Source: Rhodococcus sp. IEGM 1409
GTDB taxonomy: Bacteria > Actinomycetota > Actinomycetes > Mycobacteriales > Mycobacteriaceae
Reading direction: 5' to 3'
NCBI RefSeq assembly: GCF_030056735.1
Contig: NZ_JASHKN010000017.1
Location: 24,558-88,557, forward strand
Length of the DNA: 64,000 nucleotides
In this document: positions 18,501-26,097 of the stretch, one piece after another
How positions within the stretch are numbered: the stretch's first letter is position 1
Layout: each line of letters opens with the position of its first letter
The notes under the pieces: model-generated
Seen by the model: only the letters and a program-made list of their open reading frames with translations
Database searches by the model: none
Told to the model about the DNA's origin: nothing
Program-made: the position numbers and the translations under genes

Positions 18501-19816
18501 GGTTCGCGCTCGGGATGGATGAACGCGCGTCGCCATCGGGCGAGCGGAACCGATCCCGGCAGCGGCACTTTGGCGAGTAGGTGTGCGAGTCCGAGCACGA
18601 GCGGCAGACGGACCAACGGCTCGAGCTTGTGGACGTTGCGCAGCGGAGCGCCCGCCGAGTCGAGGAACAGGCGCACCGACTCCGACACCGGCGAGCTGAG
18701 TTCACCGACGTACCCCGCGGCCAGGCCGGTGATACCGACGAACAGGATGAGCGTCAGCCTGCCGCGAGCAGGCGTGGACCGCATGCAGAGCCCGGCGAGG
18801 CCGGCGGCGGCAACCAGACCGGTGGCGACGACTGCTGCGGGCTGGGTGACCAGAACGGCGCCGGCAATGCGTTCGGGGGAGACGAACGGGGTCCAACTGT
18901 CCGTGCCGCGAAGTATCTCCCCCAGCGACGCCCACTGAGTGGTGACACCGGCGGACTCGATGTAGTCGAGGAACGGCGGGCTGATCTTGCCGAGCAGCAG
19001 GAGCGGGACGATCCACCAGAGAGTGCCGAGGGCCACGAACAGGGCCCACCAGGCGGTGAACGTCAGCCACATTCGGTTGGGTTTGTGCGAGAGCCACCAG
19101 ATGATTGCGACAAGGCAGGCTGCGGCGGTGGCGACGGCATTGATCGAACCCATGAGCGCGACGGCGAGGGCGGATTGTGCGGCCAACCGCCTCAACCCCC
19201 GTGAGCGGTCAGGGAGTCCAGGGACTCCTTTTCCGCGCACAGGGCCGAAGGCCAAAACCACTGGCAACAACACCCACGGCGCCAACATCATCGGCAGGGT
19301 TTCCGAGGAAATCGAGCCGAGCGTAGTGAGTACGCGGGGAGAAAGTACGAAGGCAACCGCCGCGATGACGCGCGAACTACGGCTGCCGATTCCGAGAGCC
19401 TCGGCAACTCGGATGATGCCCCAGAAACCTGCGATCAGGAGCAGAGCCCACCAGATGCGCTGGGTGATCCATGGTGGAACGTTCGCCAACTCGCCGAGCG
19501 CGAAGAACGGCCCGTGCGGAAAGAAGTATCCGTAGGCCTGATTCTGAACCTGGCCGAGCGGGGCCTGACTACTCCACTGATGCGACGCGCGTTCGAGAAA
19601 ACCGAACGGATTCTGCGTCAGGTCGTACTTGGTGTCAGCGGTGATCAGACCCGGCGATTGCAGAAAAGTGAGAAGAAACGCTACGACGGAGGCGCCGAAC
19701 AGCCACCGCTTCGACAGGGGCTCTGCCGACGGGGCGGTGTCTACCGAAGACACCGCTGCGTCGGCGGAAGAACGGGAACTCGCGAGGCCTGCGCTCTCAG
19801 CGGCTGCCGTACTCAA
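15419..19816 (-). CDS. aftD: alpha-(1->3)-arabinofuranosyltransferase AftD
   Basis: A 1465-residue protein matching the mycobacterial arabinofuranosyltransferase AftD (about 1400 residues), which adds alpha-1,3 branches in arabinogalactan and lipoarabinomannan from decaprenyl-phosphoarabinose. The N-terminal part has roughly a dozen transmembrane helices of the GT-C/DUF3367 type, with the acidic ITADTKYDL loop after helix 1. The central periplasmic region contains carbohydrate-binding, F5/8 type C-like segments (DGDPATGWFSNG near residues 780-800 and DGDARTTWSAP near 1000), and the C-terminus returns to membrane helices. The assigned TTG start at 19816 overlaps the DUF2613 gene by 20 nt, suggesting coupling; a later start is possible. 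Its 3' end overlaps the acyltransferase gene. Confidence 0.95.
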   Translation of the reverse strand: MSTAAAESAGLASSRSSADAAVSSVDTAPSAEPLSKRWLFGASVVAFLLTFLQSPGLITADTKYDLTQNPFGFLERASHQWSSQAPLGQVQNQAYGYFFPHGPFFALGELANVPPWITQRIWWALLLIAGFWGIIRVAEALGIGSRSSRVIAAVAFVLSPRVLTTLGSISSETLPMMLAPWVLLPVVLAFGPVRGKGVPGLPDRSRGLRRLAAQSALAVALMGSINAVATAAACLVAIIWWLSHKPNRMWLTFTAWWALFVALGTLWWIVPLLLLGKISPPFLDYIESAGVTTQWASLGEILRGTDSWTPFVSPERIAGAVLVTQPAAVVATGLVAAAGLAGLCMRSTPARGRLTLILFVGITGLAAGYVGELSSPVSESVRLFLDSAGAPLRNVHKLEPLVRLPLVLGLAHLLAKVPLPGSVPLARWRRAFIHPEREPMVALTSLILVALTLSTALAWTGKLAPRGAYPDVPSYWNEAAQWLEDNTSPGSEAERALVVPGAPFGSQVWGLTRDEPLQALASTPWAVRDSVPLTPPGAIRALDSVQRLIADGRPSDGLAQTLLGQGIRYLVMRNDLDGETSRSARPILVHQAVEGSPGIERVAHFGEDNSPEPIEGLVADSDLRPGYPAIEIFEVTPPDGTAAVSGPYSVDLNQVPRVQGGPESTVRLHESGQVPGTGPMILAADAEAAGLPVDSVTVTDTPRDRETDFGQVDNHSSALRTPDDARRTYNLVPDYPVANTPLVEGHWSGASITVSSAASDATQLGGTSPSSSPASTVDGDPATGWFSNGIERALGQWLQIDFDAPISSGLLHLTTSAAAIGAPVKWLEVSTPNGSTAVKVERPGESITVSIPGGNTPWVRITATHTENGSPGTQFGISELSVEDFSDRNAPKTVPIRFDTVLPSTPTGASVNAWNLSQEFPGRNACANSTDRVRCSNAFMAIPEEPSRFQRTLTVPENTVVAPELTVRARQGNALEDLLSVPGRITASGSSDIGDTRGAAFAATDGDARTTWSAPQRTTEPGGPKPTLTLTLPEPTLVTGLDITRGLGALPSLPTSVAVNLGNGPQVRELPDLEDETPQTSRVSLSPFVTDKIVLSVTDWEPVLDQTALGFAQAQPTGLAEVGVVGADGTPIADSGVQNTDALDNRTVTVPCGDGPTISVAGQQFPTSITATAAQLRNGAPVEALACGPNASAPLPAGQPEVVVEPGPAFSVDNLDLTAVDPSPAQRNTPLESTAWTANHRELTLTSSSTDQLIVNPESTSIGWIATAPDGSELTPVVVNGWQQGWIVPAGTAGTVTIDFPSDRWYRLGIFGGLVLLIPLLFAAFVPGRREPKPLTSPRPWRSVAAGWVGVLAAATVIGGGVGAAIAVVCSILGLTALRIFGPARTARILVGTAGVAAMIGITLLSTGPWRAPGGYVGDSFAIQFSMLVALVVTGLAALPFAGSPMWRRFSHRVTATRAGSSTKA

Positions 19817-19970
19817 CCTGGTTCAGCACGGAAGAATCTGCGTTTCCGCTGCGGTCGATCTCGGGACGAGTGTTGTCCGACGCGGCGGCCGTGACACCGA
19901 AGATGACGCCGGCACCCAGAACGGCACCGATGACAGCGCTGGCCACACCGGGGACAAGGAACTTCGTCAT
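19797..19970 (-). CDS. DUF2613 small exported protein (Rv0236A-like)
   Basis: A 57-residue protein with an N-terminal hydrophobic segment (MTKFLVPGVASAVIGAVLGA) that can act as an uncleaved signal anchor, followed by a polar tail ending in VLNQVEYGSR. Length, sequence type and position immediately before aftD match Rv0236A, the DUF2613 small secreted protein. The ATG is at 19970 and the TGA at 19797-19799. The last 20 nt overlap the assigned TTG start of aftD, so the two are probably translationally coupled and the small protein may be an AftD partner. Its function is unknown. Confidence 0.9.
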   Translation of the reverse strand: MTKFLVPGVASAVIGAVLGAGVIFGVTAAASDNTRPEIDRSGNADSSVLNQVEYGSR

Positions 19971-20099
19971 CGCGGATCTCCCAATTGGTCGTTAGTCGGT
20001 CGTTCGCGGTCGGACGGACTTACCGGCCCGTACGAACTGCTCGGGTCAAGGTATCACCCGCACTCGAGAATCCGGACGATTACCCTCGTGACGTGCTGG

Positions 20100-21188
20100 T
20101 CAGTTGAGGGTTTCCGCACCGAGCGCGGTCAACAGGGTGCGCAGTTTCGTGGACGTTTCGTCGAGCTCGTCCTGCGGGTCCGACTCGGCGACAATTCCGC
20201 CACCCGCGCTGGCCCAGGCATTGAGACCGTCTGCACTGATCTCGGCGCAACGGATGGCGACCACCCAATCCCCGTCACCGGCATCGTCGCACCATCCCAC
20301 GGCGCCCCCGTAGAAACGGCGTGGCTCCTCGGTCTCGCGGATGACCTTCAGCGCCGCGTCAGTGGGTGTTCCGCACAGCGCCGGCGTCGGATGCAGGGCG
20401 ATGGCGAGGGCGAGCGCAGTCGTGTCGTCTCGCAGCGTGCCGCGGATCGGGCTGGCCAAGTGCCAGACCTCGTGGGTATTGGTCAGTTCGGGTATCGCCG
20501 GTACCGACAAATCACTGCACATCGGTTGCAGGATCTCGCGGATCCACGAGGTCACGAAGGCGTGCTCGGCCAGGTTCTTCGTCGAATGCAGAAGGCTCTC
20601 GCCTGCCTCGCGGTCTAGATCGGCGTCGGCGGACCGCTTTGCGGTCCCGGCCAACGGGCGACATGTCACGACGCGCCCGCGTCGACTCACCAACACCTCG
20701 GGTGTTGCGCCGACCAGGCTGTGGCCCTCGAATTCGGCTCCCGCCGCAGAGAGGTCGACGGCAAAGGTGTTGGCGACGGGATTGAGCGCCGCCATGCGTG
20801 CGGCGAGCGCGGTCGGGGAGATCGGGGTCTGCGTCCGAAGCTCCACAGTGCGAGCCGCGACAACTTTGTCGATCTCTCCGCTGCGGAGGCGTCCGATCAA
20901 CTTTTCCACTCGACGGAGATGCTCCGACGACGACGGGATCTCTCGGCCGATCCGGGTCGTGGGCAGTGCCTGGGGATCAACCGGTTGCCACGGCCGGGGC
21001 GTGATCGTTGCCTCGGCAGGCTCGTACAACGCCGTTGCGGCAGCCGGGTCGAAAGGAAGAGCGCCGACGATCAGCTTGGCCGAACCTGCCGACAAAGCGT
21101 TGGCGGCTGCAACGGCGCTGTCGAAGCTGCGTCGTACGCCGCGGGTGACCACGCTGTGATCGGGGCGCGAGAGAACAAAACCGTCCAT
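20100..21188 (-). CDS. entC: isochorismate synthase (EntC/MenF type)
   Basis: A 362-residue chorismate-binding enzyme converting chorismate to isochorismate, the first step to salicylate/dihydroxybenzoate siderophores or menaquinone. Diagnostic segments are GEIDKVVAARTVEL, FEGHSLVGATPEVLVSRRG, CRPLAGTAKR, the catalytic LHPTPALCGTPTDAA and ETEEPRRFYGGAVGW, and the terminal AGGGIVAESDPQDELDET with metal-binding glutamates. It is alone on the minus strand, 45 bp past the universal stress protein gene, and may be co-transcribed with it. It is of the length and type of M. tuberculosis EntC (Rv3215), which is not in this place there. No other siderophore genes are adjacent. Confidence 0.9.
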   Translation of the reverse strand: MDGFVLSRPDHSVVTRGVRRSFDSAVAAANALSAGSAKLIVGALPFDPAAATALYEPAEATITPRPWQPVDPQALPTTRIGREIPSSSEHLRRVEKLIGRLRSGEIDKVVAARTVELRTQTPISPTALAARMAALNPVANTFAVDLSAAGAEFEGHSLVGATPEVLVSRRGRVVTCRPLAGTAKRSADADLDREAGESLLHSTKNLAEHAFVTSWIREILQPMCSDLSVPAIPELTNTHEVWHLASPIRGTLRDDTTALALAIALHPTPALCGTPTDAALKVIRETEEPRRFYGGAVGWCDDAGDGDWVVAIRCAEISADGLNAWASAGGGIVAESDPQDELDETSTKLRTLLTALGAETLN

Positions 21189-21233
21189 GGTGCTTTCGAC
21201 ACTAGTCGGCCATCGATCAGGAATGCGCGAAGG

Positions 21234-21701
21234 TCACTTACCTGGAGGGACGATCAACACCGGCCGATGACTGTGACGCAGAACATGATCCGCGACGCTG
21301 CTCTGCAGTAGCGACCGCAAACCCGTTGTACCGCGGGTGCCGGTCACGATGATGTCGACGTCCAATTCGTCTGCGGTTTCGACGATTGCAGACCAGATCG
21401 CGGATCGGCACTCGGCGCTTCTACCTTCGACGGTCAGGCCCGCGGCTTCAGCCAGCGCGACGCCCTCGGCGAGGGTGACTTTGGCGTCGGTGTACGCGAT
21501 GTCCTCGACGTCGTCGTCGGGAACCCACTCCGGTTGCATCACCCCGGACAGGCCTGACATGCGAGCGGCCTGGCGAACCATCGGCTCCCAGGCGGTGACG
21601 AGAACAGCACGATTGGCGGAGAGGAAACGCCCCGCATAGTTTACGGCGCGCTTGGCGTTGTCGGAACCGTCGTACGCGATGAGCATCAGACCTTGTGGCA
21701 T
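21234..21701 (-). CDS. universal stress protein (UspA fold)
   Basis: A 155-residue single-domain Usp protein. It starts with the characteristic LMLIAYDGSDNAKRAVNYA segment and ends with IIVTGTRGTTGLRSLLQSSVADHVLRHSHRPVLIVP. The ATP-binding G-2x-G-9x-G/S pattern is present, with Ser at the last position, so nucleotide binding is likely. ATG at 21701 (with GGAGG 5 nt upstream) is preferred over the GTG one codon earlier. It is divergent from lpqI across about 100 bp. A general stress or dormancy role is known for the family; nothing here narrows it. Confidence 0.92.
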   Translation of the reverse strand: MPQGLMLIAYDGSDNAKRAVNYAGRFLSANRAVLVTAWEPMVRQAARMSGLSGVMQPEWVPDDDVEDIAYTDAKVTLAEGVALAEAAGLTVEGRSAECRSAIWSAIVETADELDVDIIVTGTRGTTGLRSLLQSSVADHVLRHSHRPVLIVPPGK

Positions 21702-21802
21702 CACGACCTCCTCGTCAGCGGGGGAATCGGTTCTCTTCCAGGCTACCGTCCCGATGTGCCCGTGAGGGAGTGTATGGGTACCGGGTCCGTTACGGTCGAG
21801 GT

Positions 21803-22981
21803 ATGCGGATCAAGTTTCTGAAGGCTGCGACGACCATTGCTTTGTGTGGAGGGTTGGTTGCGGGATGCTCAGGCGAAAACGGGACCGCCGATCCTGTTTC
21901 GAGCGCTCCGACCAGCACCACCTCCGAGATCACGTCGACGCCTGCGGCATCGAGCTCCGTACCCGTCGCCGCGTCGTGCGGTAGCGACCTTCTGGCTTCA
22001 CTGTCCCTGCGTCAGAAACTTGCCCAGCTGCTCAACGTCGGCGTCACCGGGACTGACGACGCATTGTCGATCGTGCAGAACGAGGAGATCGGCGGCATCT
22101 TCGTCGGAAGTTGGACCGATCAGTCGATGCTCACCAATCGCGAAGTGCCGCAGGTTGCTTCGGCGTCGAAGTTGCCGTTGATGGTGACGATCGACGAGGA
22201 AGGCGGACGGGTTTCGCGCGTCGCGGACATCCTCGGTCCCGATCCGTCGGCCAGGGAAACTGCGCAGACCATGACAGTGGAACAGACGTACCAGATGGCG
22301 CTCGAGCGTGGACGCGGTTTGAAGGATCTCGGGATCACCGTCAACTACGCACCCGACGTCGACGTCAGCAGTCAACCAGACGACTCCGTGATCGGTGACC
22401 GCTCGTACTCCGACGACCCCCAGACCGTGGTTGCCTACGCCGGTGCCTACGCGCAGGGTATGCGCGACGCCGGAATCTTCCCGGTGATCAAGCACTTTCC
22501 CGGGCATGGCAGTGCGTCGGGTGACTCGCACCGGGGTGAGGTGACGACGCCTCCGCTGCAGGATCTGATCGCATCGGACCTGATTCCCTTCCGTGAACTG
22601 TCGGGGACCGGAGTCGGCGTCATGATGGGTCATCTCGAGGTTCCCGGTCTGACCGAGCCCGGTACGCCTGCCAGTATCAGCCCCGCCGCCGTTTCGTTGC
22701 TTCGCGACGGAGTGGGTTACGGCGCAGCGCCGTTCACCGGCCCGGTATTCACCGACGACCTCAGCGGTATGCAGGCGATCACCGACCGATACGATATTGC
22801 CGACGCGGTTCAGGCTGCACTTGCGGCAGGAGTCGATCAGGCATTGTGGCTGACCACCGACGACGTGCCGCGGGTTCTCGACCATCTCGAGCAGGCCGTC
22901 GCGTCGGGTGCGCTTCCGCAGGCTCGAGTCGATCAGGCTGTCGTCACGGTTGCCGCGGCCAAAGGTGCCGTGACCTGCTGA
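21803..22981 (+). CDS. lpqI: LpqI-type GH3 lipoprotein (beta-N-acetylglucosaminidase)
   Basis: A 392-residue exported lipoprotein with a lipobox (GLVAGC), a Ser/Thr-rich linker, then a glycoside hydrolase family 3 domain. The NagZ-like signature KHFPGHGSASGDSHRG carries the catalytic His/Asp dyad; the nucleophile Asp is in VFTDDLSGM. M. tuberculosis LpqI (Rv0237) removes GlcNAc from muropeptides and takes part in cell-wall recycling. Position matches: downstream of aftD and before the Rv0238-type TetR. ATG at 21803 is preceded closely by GAGGT. The protein is anchored on the outer face of the plasma membrane. Confidence 0.94.
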   Translation: MRIKFLKAATTIALCGGLVAGCSGENGTADPVSSAPTSTTSEITSTPAASSSVPVAASCGSDLLASLSLRQKLAQLLNVGVTGTDDALSIVQNEEIGGIFVGSWTDQSMLTNREVPQVASASKLPLMVTIDEEGGRVSRVADILGPDPSARETAQTMTVEQTYQMALERGRGLKDLGITVNYAPDVDVSSQPDDSVIGDRSYSDDPQTVVAYAGAYAQGMRDAGIFPVIKHFPGHGSASGDSHRGEVTTPPLQDLIASDLIPFRELSGTGVGVMMGHLEVPGLTEPGTPASISPAAVSLLRDGVGYGAAPFTGPVFTDDLSGMQAITDRYDIADAVQAALAAGVDQALWLTTDDVPRVLDHLEQAVASGALPQARVDQAVVTVAAAKGAVTC

Positions 22982-23007
22982 GTCGAAGGTGCGATTCGAC
23001 GCACAAT

Positions 23008-23023
23008 CTTACCGTAGAGTAAG
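23008..23023. promoter_or_regulatory. CTTAC-N6-GTAAG operator, TetR promoter
   Basis: The dyad CTTACCGTAGAGTAAG lies 31 bp upstream of the TetR start at 23054, extended by AT on both sides to 7-bp arms. The same frame, with six spacer bases ending in GA, occurs in the fabG4/fadA2 promoter at 26040, and a relaxed form upstream of fadE5 at 38006. It is a probable autoregulatory operator of the TetR protein. Confidence 0.65.
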
Positions 23024-23053
23024 ATCGACATTTACCCTGTGGTTGGAGGAAGC

Positions 23054-23653
23054 ATGGCCGGCGGTACCAAGCGACTGCCACGCGCAGTGCGTGAGCAGCA
23101 GATGCTCGACGCAGCTGTGGACGTGTTCTCCGACAGGGGGTTTCACGAAACTTCGATGGACACCATCGCGGCCAAAGCTGAGATCTCGAAGCCGATGCTG
23201 TATCTGTACTACGGCTCGAAGGAAGAGCTGTTCGCCGCGTGCATTCATCGTGAAGGACTCCGCTTCCTCGAAGCACTCGCCCCGGCCGGCGCGCCCAACC
23301 TGACTCCGCGTGAACAATTGCGTGCCGCTCTCGAGGGATTCCTCGGGTTCGTGGGCGCGAACCGCAAGTCGTGGATGGTGCTTTATCGTCAGGCCGTCGG
23401 GCAGCAGGCTTTTGCGGGAACCGTGCAGTCCAGTCGTGATCGGTTGATCGAGTTGACCGCGCATCTGCTCGAGTCCAGCACCAAGGATCCTGATGCCGCG
23501 CACGATTACGGGATCATCGCCATCGCGCTCGTCGGCGCCGGTGAGGCAGTAGCCGACCGAGTCGCGGGTGGGGAAATCGAAGTGGATGCCGCAGCGGACC
23601 TACTCGAATCCCTCGCGTGGCGCGGTCTGTCGGGCAAGAAGAAGTCCGAATAG
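23054..23653 (+). CDS. TetR regulator of the fatty-acid module (Rv0238-like)
   Basis: A 199-residue TetR-family regulator. The helix-turn-helix (about residues 28-50, DTIAAKAEISKPMLYLYYGSK) is canonical. ATG at 23054 is chosen over an upstream in-frame GTG because GGAGGA then sits as ribosome site. It occupies the place of Rv0238, between lpqI and the htdX-fabG4-fadA2 genes. A CTTAC-N6-GTAAG dyad directly upstream recurs at the fabG4/fadA2 divergent promoter and, weaker, at fadE5. I infer that this protein represses those genes and itself, with acyl-CoA as a plausible ligand. Confidence 0.9.
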   Translation: MAGGTKRLPRAVREQQMLDAAVDVFSDRGFHETSMDTIAAKAEISKPMLYLYYGSKEELFAACIHREGLRFLEALAPAGAPNLTPREQLRAALEGFLGFVGANRKSWMVLYRQAVGQQAFAGTVQSSRDRLIELTAHLLESSTKDPDAAHDYGIIAIALVGAGEAVADRVAGGEIEVDAAADLLESLAWRGLSGKKKSE

Positions 23654-23670
23654 CCCCCCAAAAACCAATC

Positions 23671-23723
23671 TGAGCGAACGTACCTTTCAGCGCATCCAAG
23701 GCGCCGAAAGGTACGTTCGCTCA
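23671..23723. terminator. long perfect inverted repeat between convergent genes
   Basis: Arms of 18 bp (23671-23688 and 23706-23723; TGAGCGAACGTACCTTTC and its complement) pair perfectly. After one A-C mismatch a further GCGC/GCGC pair follows around a 7-nt loop, and CCAAT/ATTGG extends the base outside. It sits between the TetR stop (23653) and the htdX stop (23758), so it is likely a bidirectional terminator. Its length is unusual, and a dispersed repeat is possible. Confidence 0.75.
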
Positions 23724-23757
23724 ATTGGGGTGGGTAGGAAACCCGACAAAACCTAGG

Positions 23758-24624
23758 TCAGCGCAGCGTCGCAGTGACGTGCGGGTAACCCTTCTTCGGG
23801 TGACGCAGCGACAGATCCCAGCCGCCATCGGTGCGGTCGGCGTAGGCATTCAGCGTCGCCGGCAGCAGGATCGGCTTGCCGAAACGCACGCTGTACGTGA
23901 CCTTGTCCGCGACGGAACCCTCGACGGTCCGCAGAAGGGCTGCGGCACTCCACATTCCGTGAGCAATGGTCTTCGGAAAACCGAAAGCCTTGGCGCCCAG
24001 AGACGAGACGTGGATCGGATTGCGGTCGCCGGAGACCGCGGCGTACTTGCTGATCGTGGTCTGGTCGACGCGGATGGTGCTCATCGGCATCGGCGGGACC
24101 TCGTCAGCCTTGGGTTCCGGTCCGGGCTGGCCGGACAGCGAGGTCTTTTGCTGGTTCAGGAAGCTCGAGGTCTGTCGCCAGACAAGTTCCCGTCCCACCC
24201 GAATTTCGGTGACCACGTCGATCAGCAGGCCCTTGCGGTGCTCACGCAGGTTCTCGGCATGCACCGAGAGGTCCAGCGGTTCGCTGACGGAGATGGGCCG
24301 CAGCGATTCGATGACGTTCTCGGCGTGAACGGAACCGACGGCGGCGAAGGGGAAGTCCTTCGACACCATCAGCTTCATCACCGTCGGGAAGGCCAAGGTG
24401 AAGGGATAGGTGATCGGCTGAGTGTCGCCGAACCGCAGTCCGGTCACGCGGCAGTACGCCGCCAGATTGTCGGTGTCGACCTTCAGTCCGGTGAGGGTGA
24501 AGGTCTGCTGTGGCACCGAGCGCGAGTGGGACTTGTTCCACGGCAACAATCCCAGGACCGCGCGGGAGTAGATGTCGAGGGTCTTCGGCTGCTCGGTGAG
24601 CGCGACGGTCTTTGTTGCCATCAT
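23758..24624 (-). CDS. htdX: 3-hydroxyacyl-thioester dehydratase HtdX (MaoC family)
   Basis: A 288-residue double-hotdog (R)-specific hydratase/dehydratase. The C-terminal hotdog carries the hydratase-2 motif [19 protein letters not shown] with the catalytic Asp and His, followed by AHGMW; the N-terminal hotdog lacks it, as is usual. It corresponds to Rv0241c (HtdX). The start ATG overlaps the fabG4 stop by a shared ATGA, so it is translated from the fabG4 transcript. Together they form a reductase-dehydratase pair acting on acyl-CoA or acyl-ACP, within the operon driven from the promoter containing the 26040 dyad. Confidence 0.93.
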   Translation of the reverse strand: MMATKTVALTEQPKTLDIYSRAVLGLLPWNKSHSRSVPQQTFTLTGLKVDTDNLAAYCRVTGLRFGDTQPITYPFTLAFPTVMKLMVSKDFPFAAVGSVHAENVIESLRPISVSEPLDLSVHAENLREHRKGLLIDVVTEIRVGRELVWRQTSSFLNQQKTSLSGQPGPEPKADEVPPMPMSTIRVDQTTISKYAAVSGDRNPIHVSSLGAKAFGFPKTIAHGMWSAAALLRTVEGSVADKVTYSVRFGKPILLPATLNAYADRTDGGWDLSLRHPKKGYPHVTATLR

Positions 24625-25967
24625 GCGCCCAGAAGGCTCTGGCCACAGACGCGAACGACCTGTCCCGTAACGGCATTGGAGGCCGGGCTTGCGAAGTATG
24701 CGACGGTCTCTGCGACGTCGACGGTCTCGCCGCCCTGCAAGAGCGAGCTCATGCGACGGCCGGCTTCGCGGGTGGCGAAGGGGATGGCTGCGGTCATGGC
24801 CGTCTCGATGAAGCCCGGCGCGACGGCGTTGATGGTGATGTTCTTCTTCGCCAGGACCGGAGCTTCGGCGTGAACGAGGCCGATGACGCCGGCCTTGGAG
24901 GTGCCGTAGTTGGTCTGGCCGCGGTTGCCCGCGATGCCGGCGATGGAGGAGACGTCGACGACGCGGCCGCCTTCCTTGAGGGCGCCCTTCTCGACGAGGT
25001 GCTCGGTGATCTTCTGCGGTGCAAGAAGATTGACGTTCATGACCATGTTCCAGCGACCCTCGTCCATGTTGGCGAGGGTCTTGTCGCGGGTGATGCCTGC
25101 GTTGTGGACGATGATGTCGGCTCCGCCGTGACGCTCGAGGAGATGAGCTGCGAGGACCTCGGCTGCGTCGGCTGCCGTGACGTCGAGGGCGAGGGACGTG
25201 CCGCCGACCTTGTTCGCGGTCTCGGACAGTGCTTCGCCGGCGGCCGGGATGTCAGCGCACACGACGTGCGCGCCGTCGCGGGCAAGCACCTCGGCGATGG
25301 TGGCGCCGATGCCGCGGGCTGCGCCGGTGACGACGGCAACCTTTCCTTCGAGCGGCTTGTCCCAGCTCGCGGGCGCGACGGAATCTTCAGCACCGACGAC
25401 GATGACCTGGCCGTCAACGAAGGCGGACTTGGCCGAAAGAAGAAAGCGCAGAGTCGATTCCACGCCGGAAAGTCCAGTGGAAGCCTTGGGGGAGACGTAG
25501 ACCAGCTGAGCGGTGGAGCCGCGCTTGATCTCCTTGCCGACGCTGCGGGTGAAGCCTTCGAGGGCGCGCTGTGCGACATGCTCGTCGACGCTCGACGTTT
25601 CTTCCGGCGTCGTGCCGAGAACGACGACGCGAGCCGACGGTGCGAGGTTGCGGATCACGGGCTGGAAGAACTCGAACAGCTGCTCGAGCTCGCTGACCTG
25701 AGTGATTCCGGTGGCGTCGAACACGAGTCCGCCGAAGCTGCTGTCGTGCGCCTGAGCCGCGGGGTAGTCGGAGAGCAGTACGCGCAGTGGTTCTGCGAGC
25801 CGACCCTTGCCGCCGATGAGGACTGGTCCGGCGAGTGCTGGTTCCCCTGCTTTGTAGCGACGCAGGTTCTCGGGCCTGGGCAGGCCGGCCTTCGACGCGA
25901 TGAATGCGCCGGGGGCGGACGAGAGGAACTGTGAATAGAGGTCGGGAGCTCCCTTGCTGGCTGCCAC
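24621..25967 (-). CDS. fabG4: 3-oxoacyl-thioester reductase FabG4 (long-form SDR)
   Basis: A 448-residue high-molecular-weight FabG, corresponding to Rv0242c. The N-terminal half (about 1-205) is a flavodoxin-like domain of unclear role. The C-terminal half is a classical SDR with [20 protein letters not shown], the catalytic Ser in [10 protein letters not shown] and Y-x3-K in TNYGTSKAG. In mycobacteria this form reduces 3-oxoacyl-CoA with NADH. The GTG start at 25967 has AAGGTAGGA upstream. It is divergent from fadA2 over 130 bp that include the TetR-type dyad, and its stop overlaps the htdX start. Confidence 0.94.
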   Translation of the reverse strand: MAASKGAPDLYSQFLSSAPGAFIASKAGLPRPENLRRYKAGEPALAGPVLIGGKGRLAEPLRVLLSDYPAAQAHDSSFGGLVFDATGITQVSELEQLFEFFQPVIRNLAPSARVVVLGTTPEETSSVDEHVAQRALEGFTRSVGKEIKRGSTAQLVYVSPKASTGLSGVESTLRFLLSAKSAFVDGQVIVVGAEDSVAPASWDKPLEGKVAVVTGAARGIGATIAEVLARDGAHVVCADIPAAGEALSETANKVGGTSLALDVTAADAAEVLAAHLLERHGGADIIVHNAGITRDKTLANMDEGRWNMVMNVNLLAPQKITEHLVEKGALKEGGRVVDVSSIAGIAGNRGQTNYGTSKAGVIGLVHAEAPVLAKKNITINAVAPGFIETAMTAAIPFATREAGRRMSSLLQGGETVDVAETVAYFASPASNAVTGQVVRVCGQSLLGA

Positions 25968-26039
25968 GGTCCTACCTTCTGTTGTGTTTCGGGTTGTCTC
26001 TCACCGGGCAATCGGAAGAATGCGGCGATAGACAAGTAA

Positions 26040-26055
26040 CTTACTACTGAGTAAG
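26040..26055. promoter_or_regulatory. CTTAC-N6-GTAAG operator, fabG4/fadA2 promoter
   Basis: The dyad CTTACTACTGAGTAAG has perfect 6-bp arms around 4 nt. It lies 73 bp upstream of fabG4 and 43 bp upstream of fadA2, so one repressor dimer could control both directions. It is the best match to the dyad in front of the TetR gene at 23054. Confidence 0.65.
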
Positions 26056-26097
26056 AATAGTCTTCAACAGGTAATCGCACCATCCTTGGAGACGCAA

